A stretch of DNA of 6,003 bases, from NCBI GenBank assembly GCA_021826835.1, contig JAKAYH010000158.1:1-6003 (forward strand), written 5' to 3'. The notes below the pieces were generated by a model. It saw nothing but the letters and a program-made list of their open reading frames with translations, made no database searches and had not been told where the DNA came from. Positions 1 to 6,003 of this stretch are shown here, piece by piece. Positions within the stretch are counted from its first letter, which is position 1, and each line of letters opens with the position of its first letter. The DNA comes from Thermoplasmata archaeon. Its GTDB lineage: Archaea > Thermoplasmatota > Thermoplasmata > Thermoplasmatales > Thermoplasmataceae. The position numbers and the translations under genes are program-made.

Positions 1-3000
1 GATCTATTCAAAATGGATTTCAACCAATTAGCGAATCCCTCAAAGGTGCCAGGCGGGAAAACTTCGGGCATGAGAATAGGAAGCAGATCATGAACCAAAG
101 AAACGATCCGAACACCTTGATTCCGGTAATTTTTGAAAAGTCCAGCCTGTTCTGCCAAGGTCAGCAAAGGAGATAAATCTAGTACTAATAACACATCGCC
201 CGATTCCGGATTGACTAAATCATCATCTAGCTCAGCTGGACAATCTAAGAGTTCTAGTGAATAATGGCGTGCATAACGGTAGCTCAAAATCCCAGAATTC
301 TCAGTTAAATAAACTGGCTCGATTCGAAAGCCCTCTGGTGGATTGTTCAGCAAGGAAAGAGTTATCCCACGAACAACTCGCTCTATCCCAGTTTTAATAT
401 CTTTCTGGCTGGTTGCTGTAACATCCAGAAACAGCCTCCTTGCCAATTTGGGGGTCGGGTGGTTGTCGTTTATAGAAGAAGCAATATTCTGGAGTTCAAC
501 ATCTGTTGCCTGAACTCTATCTAGGCTAGCGATAGCTTCGATAAGTTCTGGAACGATAGGTGAATTTGTAGCGTAAAAGCCTTCAATTGCCTCGGCATAT
601 AACATGGAGCACCGAAATGGGTCATGCTGTTTCTTAACAATTTCCTTTGCTTCCCGACCTAATTTATTGCGGCGTTCTGGCGAACGCCACAAAAATTCAA
701 GTGCAGAAATGAGATCCATATCCTCAAACTCGTCAGGCAACATCCATACAGCCTGAGGATTAAGTTCAGCCATGGCTCCATGGGCGTTGACAATTACTGG
801 CAGGCCATAATTCATGCAATCAAGCACAGTACCAGATGTTTCACCACGCGAAAAACATCTCATCTGAACGGCCACATCTGCCGCCGTCAGATATTGGCTG
901 AACAAAAGAGGTGTAGCGAATCCTGTGATGCGAATGCGATCCTTACAACTGCTTTTGCTTATAGTTTCTAGCAGTTCATTTCCATATTCCCCTCCTTCAT
1001 TTTCCCCTACAAAAATCAAATAACAATTTTGATCTTTAGATAATTCACTGGTCAACCACGCCTTAAGTAATCTATGATTCAACTTTACGCGATCTAGAAA
1101 ACCAAAGCTACACACTATAAAATTTTTTTCACTAAACCCAAGATTTTTTCGAATAGCAATCTTATCATAATTTTCAACAGAAGCCCGCATATGTGGTATT
1201 ACTTTCCAATTATTAGCCCACTCATTCCCATACCAAAATCGTGCCATTGTTTGGGAATATTTTGAATGCACAATGATTCCAAGTGCATTTTGCAGAACAT
1301 GACCATTTACAGGATACTTATAATATGCTTTATCGGGATCATAGTAACGCATCCGAACAGCATTATACCCATGCGTATCATAAAGGGATTTTGTCCAAGC
1401 ATTGGGAATTCCTCCATGTAATTCCAACCAAGACATCAAACCGCTCAAAAAAAAATCATGCAAAACCACTACGCCTGGAATATTTTCCATTAAGGGTAAC
1501 ATATATGAATGAAAATAAGAATTTCCAATATGATATAATACTCTATCAATATTTTTTTTATTATCATATAACCATGAAATATTATGAATTTTATTAGATG
1601 AACGATTTATGTGGACTTCCGTATTATTTTGAACCCCAACAAGCTCAATTTCGTAATACTCAGATAAAGGCCCTAAAAGTTCTGCACTGTAATCTGCGAT
1701 TCCTGTTCTCTCAGGTGGAAGAGGAGAAACATAAGCTAATCTTGGTTTTCTTTTATTGGATAAAAAATTATAAATTTTATTTTTAGAATTTAAATCCCCT
1801 ATTTTTTCCCATTCCTCGATCGCTCTTTTTGCGGTTTTATCCCAAGAAAAGTTTTTAGATTGTTGCAATCCATGTTCACGAATTTTCTTACTAAATTCTA
1901 TATTTAAAAGAACTTCTGATATTTTTTTGCTTATAGAATTAATGGAAAAAGGATCAAAAAGGGCATCATCTTGTCCAATAACTTCAGGAATACTTGAGGT
2001 ATTAGCTCCGATTGCGGGAGCACCGCAGGACATTGCTTCTAAAAGAGGTAATCCAAAACCCTCATGCCAAGATGGTAAAACAAAGAGATCACACAAGTTG
2101 TAAAGACAAACAAGTTCTTCATCAGATACATAACCCGTAAAACATAATGCCTCAGGCTCCAAACCAGTTTTGTGAGCAAGGTAATTTAAATGTGCAATCT
2201 CGTTTTCTTGAAATTTACCCATAAAAACAAGTTGAAATTGTTTTTGTAAATTAGAAGGAAGGGCTGCAAAAGCTTGAATCATTCGTTCTAGATTCTTATG
2301 TTCCTCCACTGTTCCGGAGCAAAAAATAAAAGGAGCCTTGATGCCAAATTTTTGAAAAAGGCGAGAAGCAGCATCCTTATCTATGAACTGAGGTTTAAAG
2401 AATTGAGAGACTGCTGATGATATATTTACAACTTTATTTTCACTCAAACCTAACGAGTCAATGCATTTCTTTCGACTATAATTGGAAACAGAAAGGTAAA
2501 TATCTGCTCTCTTAAGATAATCGATTTTTCTCATATAATATTTTTTATAATTTTTATTTGAATTTAAAGATTTATCTGGATTTAGAAAGGGAATTAAATC
2601 ATGCATCGTAACACTTATCTTTGTTGATTTATCAAATTGTTTTATACTAGTTATTGCCTCATCCTGAAATCCTTCAAATAAGCTAAAAATATGAATAATA
2701 TCTGGCCTAAGATTTGCCAAAAAAGCTTCTCGCATGAGTTCTCTTATTGAGCGATGTGCTCCTTGGCTTAAATTTCCCCCATTAACTGGACCAGGAGCTT
2801 TCCAAATAAGAATTTTTTCTATCGGTAACAATCCATCGAAAATGCCTCGAATATCCTCAATAGTGTCCGGAAAAAGTCCATTCAATCCAATAAATATGTC
2901 GTGTTCACCTCTATTTTTCACCAAGGCTTGTGTTAATTCGATTGTGTGGCGGCCAATCCCTCTAAAACGACTGGCAGTCTGGGCTCCCTGCAAATCGAGA

Positions 3001-3011
3001 ACAATTCGCAT
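1..3011 (-). CDS. Large tandem GT4-type glycosyltransferase (at least three GT modules), 3' end outside window
   Basis: The reading frame is open from ATG at 3011 to the window edge: 1003 codons with no stop, and the C-terminus is missing. Module 1 (about residues 1-400) is a canonical GT-B/GT4 retaining transferase. It has an N-terminal FRGIGRH loop, HDLIP at 137-141, a GTVEEHKN donor-site loop at 233-240, and the EX7E pair E317/E325 in EGFGLPLLE. Module 2 starts near 423 with PPERTGIADYS. It has LHDFFLSG, CSFGFLDRVKLNH from 634, and RGETSGTVLD at 722-731, where the usual first Glu aligns with G723 and the second with D731. A third N-terminal half-module starts near 860 (LFLDVTA, KTGIERVVR at 873-881, HDLLP at 974-978) and is cut by the window. 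No signal peptide or membrane segment is seen, so the enzyme is probably cytoplasmic or membrane-associated, building a polysaccharide on a lipid carrier. The start overlaps the fkbM stop by one base (TGATG), implying translational coupling. Sugar and linkage cannot be read from sequence; D-rhamnose is inferred from the neighbours. Confidence 0.93.
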   Translation of the reverse strand, partial: MRIVLDLQGAQTASRFRGIGRHTIELTQALVKNRGEHDIFIGLNGLFPDTIEDIRGIFDGLLPIEKILIWKAPGPVNGGNLSQGAHRSIRELMREAFLANLRPDIIHIFSLFEGFQDEAITSIKQFDKSTKISVTMHDLIPFLNPDKSLNSNKNYKKYYMRKIDYLKRADIYLSVSNYSRKKCIDSLGLSENKVVNISSAVSQFFKPQFIDKDAASRLFQKFGIKAPFIFCSGTVEEHKNLERMIQAFAALPSNLQKQFQLVFMGKFQENEIAHLNYLAHKTGLEPEALCFTGYVSDEELVCLYNLCDLFVLPSWHEGFGLPLLEAMSCGAPAIGANTSSIPEVIGQDDALFDPFSINSISKKISEVLLNIEFSKKIREHGLQQSKNFSWDKTAKRAIEEWEKIGDLNSKNKIYNFLSNKRKPRLAYVSPLPPERTGIADYSAELLGPLSEYYEIELVGVQNNTEVHINRSSNKIHNISWLYDNKKNIDRVLYHIGNSYFHSYMLPLMENIPGVVVLHDFFLSGLMSWLELHGGIPNAWTKSLYDTHGYNAVRMRYYDPDKAYYKYPVNGHVLQNALGIIVHSKYSQTMARFWYGNEWANNWKVIPHMRASVENYDKIAIRKNLGFSEKNFIVCSFGFLDRVKLNHRLLKAWLTSELSKDQNCYLIFVGENEGGEYGNELLETISKSSCKDRIRITGFATPLLFSQYLTAADVAVQMRCFSRGETSGTVLDCMNYGLPVIVNAHGAMAELNPQAVWMLPDEFEDMDLISALEFLWRSPERRNKLGREAKEIVKKQHDPFRCSMLYAEAIEGFYATNSPIVPELIEAIASLDRVQATDVELQNIASSINDNHPTPKLARRLFLDVTATSQKDIKTGIERVVRGITLSLLNNPPEGFRIEPVYLTENSGILSYRYARHYSLELLDCPAELDDDLVNPESGDVLLVLDLSPLLTLAEQAGLFKNYRNQGVRIVSLVHDLLPILMPEVFPPGTFEGFANWLKSILNR

Positions 3012-4438
3012 CACTTCCCCTTCTGGCGTAATTCAATTGTTTTCTTCAAATCAACATAAATACGAACAGCCCGGGATGAAAGCTGAGATAAATCATTTAA
3101 ATTTGAATATGTGTATAATGAATTTTGGATTAAATCATTATTTCCAATGATGGCCTTAACCATTTTTCTTTTCAAGATTGGAAAGTGGTTAAGAATTTTT
3201 AGAATAAATCTATTAATTTTATTATTCCTTTTTATTAAATAATAAATATTTTTTAAAATTTTTCTTATTTTATTTTTTATAAAACATGATATTGACATAT
3301 TTTTCAATATTTTCTTTCTCTTGCTATTTATATAGCGGAGAGGCTCAGTCAACTTCCAAGATCGGCTATTAACCATTCTCTGGATTTGATCTTCTAATAT
3401 TTGATTTCTGACCTCGGCACTCCGTGCTCTATCCGTTTCTCGATCAAGCCGGTTCTGCATCTCCTGTAATGCGGCTTCAGCACTCCGTGCTCTATCCGTT
3501 TCTTGATCAAGCCGGTTCTGCATCTCCTGTAATGCGGCTTCAGCACTCCGTGCTCTATCCGTTTCTTGATCAAGCCGGTTCTGCATCTCCTGTAATGCGG
3601 CTTCAGCACTCCGTGCTCTATCCGTTTCTTGATCAAGCCGGTTCTGCATCTCCTTTACTGCGGTTTCAGCATTTCTAGCTCGTTCTGATTCCTCTTCAAA
3701 ATTTCTCTCTAATACGTTTAATTTTAACGAAAGATGTTTCTGAGAACTCAAAATAAAATTATCAAAAACATTGGGAGGATACTTGAAGGTCTCCAATAGA
3801 TGGGAATGCTCCCTGCTCACATAAAATCGATTCAGACCATCGGCATAGGCAAAAAGATAATCGGCGTCAAGGAGAATGTGTTCCCACATCTGATAACATT
3901 CAACCGGAGACATTGGATACGTGGCTTCGACGACGACAATCCAAGGACGATTACACCTCCAATCATTACCTCTAAGGACGGCTAGCTCCGATCCTTCTAC
4001 ATCGACTTTCAGAAAATGCACTGGAGAATTTATAGAGATATAACGGTTCCAGACATCAACAAGCGAGATAACTTCGACATTTATTTTTTTAAAAGCAAGG
4101 TTCAGTTTTTGTCGATGCTCTGATGCTACCGAATCGCTTAATGTCGAGAGACCAGGATTTTCCGAGATGTGGAATTCCTTAAAACAGGATGTTTCAGAGA
4201 CGGCAAAGGGCAAGTTCAGATCTCGGGGTCTTCGATCTTTGAGAGAATTCAGAAATAACGGATTGGGTTCGATATTGATACCGGTCCAGCCCTTTTCATA
4301 AAAAAGACGAGTTACGGAATCCGCATCCGGGGAAAAAGCCCCGACATCTATATAGAACCCTTTTTCCACTGATTTTAGGGCACGCCATAGCATGATATCT
4401 TCAAAATTTTGAGAATAAGAAATTATTTGTTCCATCAT
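3011..4438 (-). CDS. FkbM-family SAM-dependent methyltransferase with repeat coiled coil and basic C-terminal tail
   Basis: This is a 475-residue protein (474 if the second ATG at 4435 is used, which is better spaced from the AAGGA ribosome site). Residues 1 to about 225 are an FkbM-type Rossmann methyltransferase. SAM motif I is YIDVGAFSP at 29-37, the ribose-binding acidic residue is E57 in NIEPNP, and the family motif KVDVEGSE is at 144-151. FkbM enzymes typically O-methylate sugars or secondary metabolites, so methylation of the polysaccharide is the likely role. Residues about 235-355 form a coiled coil, largely built from a 21-residue unit (EMQNRLDQETDRARSAEAALQ-like) repeated four times. 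SRSWKLTEPLR at 358-368 is a motif I recall from linkers of multi-domain glycan enzymes. Residues 373-428 carry 19 Lys/Arg and no Asp/Glu, suggesting contact with membrane phospholipid. The end (LSSRAVRIYVDLKKTIE) also resembles sequences I recall from large glycosyltransferases. The gene lies between gmd and the glycosyltransferase and overlaps the latter by one base. The methyl acceptor is unknown. Confidence 0.9.
   Translation of the reverse strand: MMEQIISYSQNFEDIMLWRALKSVEKGFYIDVGAFSPDADSVTRLFYEKGWTGINIEPNPLFLNSLKDRRPRDLNLPFAVSETSCFKEFHISENPGLSTLSDSVASEHRQKLNLAFKKINVEVISLVDVWNRYISINSPVHFLKVDVEGSELAVLRGNDWRCNRPWIVVVEATYPMSPVECYQMWEHILLDADYLFAYADGLNRFYVSREHSHLLETFKYPPNVFDNFILSSQKHLSLKLNVLERNFEEESERARNAETAVKEMQNRLDQETDRARSAEAALQEMQNRLDQETDRARSAEAALQEMQNRLDQETDRARSAEAALQEMQNRLDRETDRARSAEVRNQILEDQIQRMVNSRSWKLTEPLRYINSKRKKILKNMSISCFIKNKIRKILKNIYYLIKRNNKINRFILKILNHFPILKRKMVKAIIGNNDLIQNSLYTYSNLNDLSQLSSRAVRIYVDLKKTIELRQKGK
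3017..3022 (-). promoter_or_regulatory. Ribosome binding site of the large glycosyltransferase
   Basis: On the coding strand AAGGGG lies 5 bases before the ATG at 3011, inside the last codons of fkbM. Together with the TGATG stop/start overlap it supports this start and coupled translation of the two proteins. Confidence 0.65.
3418..3669 (-). repeat. Four tandem 63-bp repeats encoding 21-residue (three-heptad) coiled-coil units
   Basis: Units lie at 3418-3480, 3481-3543, 3544-3606 and 3607-3669. The second and third are identical. The first differs at one base (3441, Gln to Arg codon), and the last differs at three bases near its end. Degenerate versions flank them (3670 to about 3732 reads ESERARNAETAV; the other side reads VRNQILEDQIQRM). 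With L6, A13 and L20 at a positions and M2, A16 and E9 at d positions, the 21-residue unit is three heptads, so adding or losing a copy keeps both frame and coil register. Because 63 is divisible by three, several other frames are also open here; they are shadows. Confidence 0.95.
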
Positions 4439-4441
4439 TCT

Positions 4442-4446
4442 TCCTT
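4442..4446 (-). promoter_or_regulatory. Ribosome binding site of fkbM, overlapping the original gmd stop
   Basis: AAGGA on the coding strand lies 3 bases before the ATG at 4438 and 6 bases before the ATG at 4435. The second ATG therefore has the more usual spacing. The site overlaps the final base of the original gmd TGA at 4446-4448, suggesting that fkbM translation was fed by ribosomes ending gmd. Confidence 0.6.
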
Positions 4447-4589
4447 CATGAATGGCTCTGATAGCTTTCTGAGGGAAGGACGCTCGCCCCCCCGTGTCTC
4501 ACCAGGTCGGCATCTACCATCATCCGGACCAACCCCTCCAAGGTTATTTGTGGCTCCCACCCCAAGGTCTTCTTCGCTTTCTGGGAGTT
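4446..4589 (-). pseudogene. gmd: Disconnected 3' end of gmd beyond the in-frame TGA
   Basis: Immediately after the TGA, the same frame encodes 47 more residues beginning NSQKAKKTLGWEPQITLEGL and continuing VRMMVDADL, then ends at TGA 4446-4448. This is the normal C-terminal region of Gmd, in frame and well conserved, so it is real former coding sequence rather than chance. After VRHGG the residues no longer resemble the family. A run of seven G on the coding strand (4487-4493) sits at that point. If the TGA is real, this stretch is untranslated or reached only by readthrough. Confidence 0.85.

Positions 4590-6003
<1,414 letters not shown>

Noticed and set aside
780..1786. Plus-strand open frames at 780-971, 1283-1597 and 1598-1786
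   Set aside because: They are antisense to the continuous, motif-bearing glycosyltransferase frame, show no recognisable domains, and the AT- and Asn/Tyr-rich content is what the reverse strand would give.
3418..3669. CRISPR-like array
   Set aside because: The units are directly adjacent 63-bp tandem copies without unique spacers and are in-frame coding sequence.
3394..3678. Open frames on both strands across the repeat array, encoding proteins with 21-residue repeats
   Set aside because: A 63-bp repeat keeps any stop-free frame open in every copy. They lie inside the coiled-coil region of the FkbM gene and have no ribosome site or family resemblance.

Overview
The window is one compact, single-direction (minus-strand) piece of a cell-surface polysaccharide locus. 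Reading 5'->3' along the coding strand (from base 6003 down to 1), it holds the 3' part of a GDP-D-rhamnose synthase gene (rmd), a GDP-mannose 4,6-dehydratase gene (gmd) broken by one in-frame TGA, an FkbM-family methyltransferase fused to a repeat-built coiled coil and a very basic tail, and a very large tandem glycosyltransferase that runs off the window. All four genes are packed like one operon: rmd and gmd overlap by 8 bases, the original gmd end lies 7 bases before fkbM, and fkbM and the glycosyltransferase share one base (TGATG). There is no intergenic room for an internal promoter or terminator, and I see no RNA gene, mobile element or CRISPR array.

The genes suggest one product line. 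Gmd converts GDP-mannose to GDP-4-keto-6-deoxy-mannose, Rmd reduces this to GDP-D-rhamnose, the large GT4-type protein would transfer sugars, and the FkbM protein would methylate the glycan. This resembles the Pseudomonas aeruginosa A-band D-rhamnan cluster (rmd-gmd). By architecture, though not by sequence, it also recalls the E. coli O9a pair WbdD (modifying enzyme plus coiled-coil length ruler) and WbdA (multi-domain polymerase). The ruler idea is an inference.

The organism is probably a Gram-negative bacterium, because rmd and gmd read like Gram-negative A-band homologues. The species cannot be fixed from the window. Hand-counted 60-base lines run from about 55-57% G+C in gmd/rmd to 8-25% in the fkbM tail and in the first one and a half glycosyltransferase domains, then return to about 40-55% in bases 1-900. 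The locus therefore looks mosaic, as surface-polysaccharide loci often are.

Points most worth checking: the TGA replacing a conserved glycine codon near the end of gmd; the nearly identical 63-bp repeats, which encode exactly three heptads each; the acid-free, strongly basic tail of the FkbM protein; the composition switch inside the glycosyltransferase gene; and several long homopolymer runs in coding sequence.
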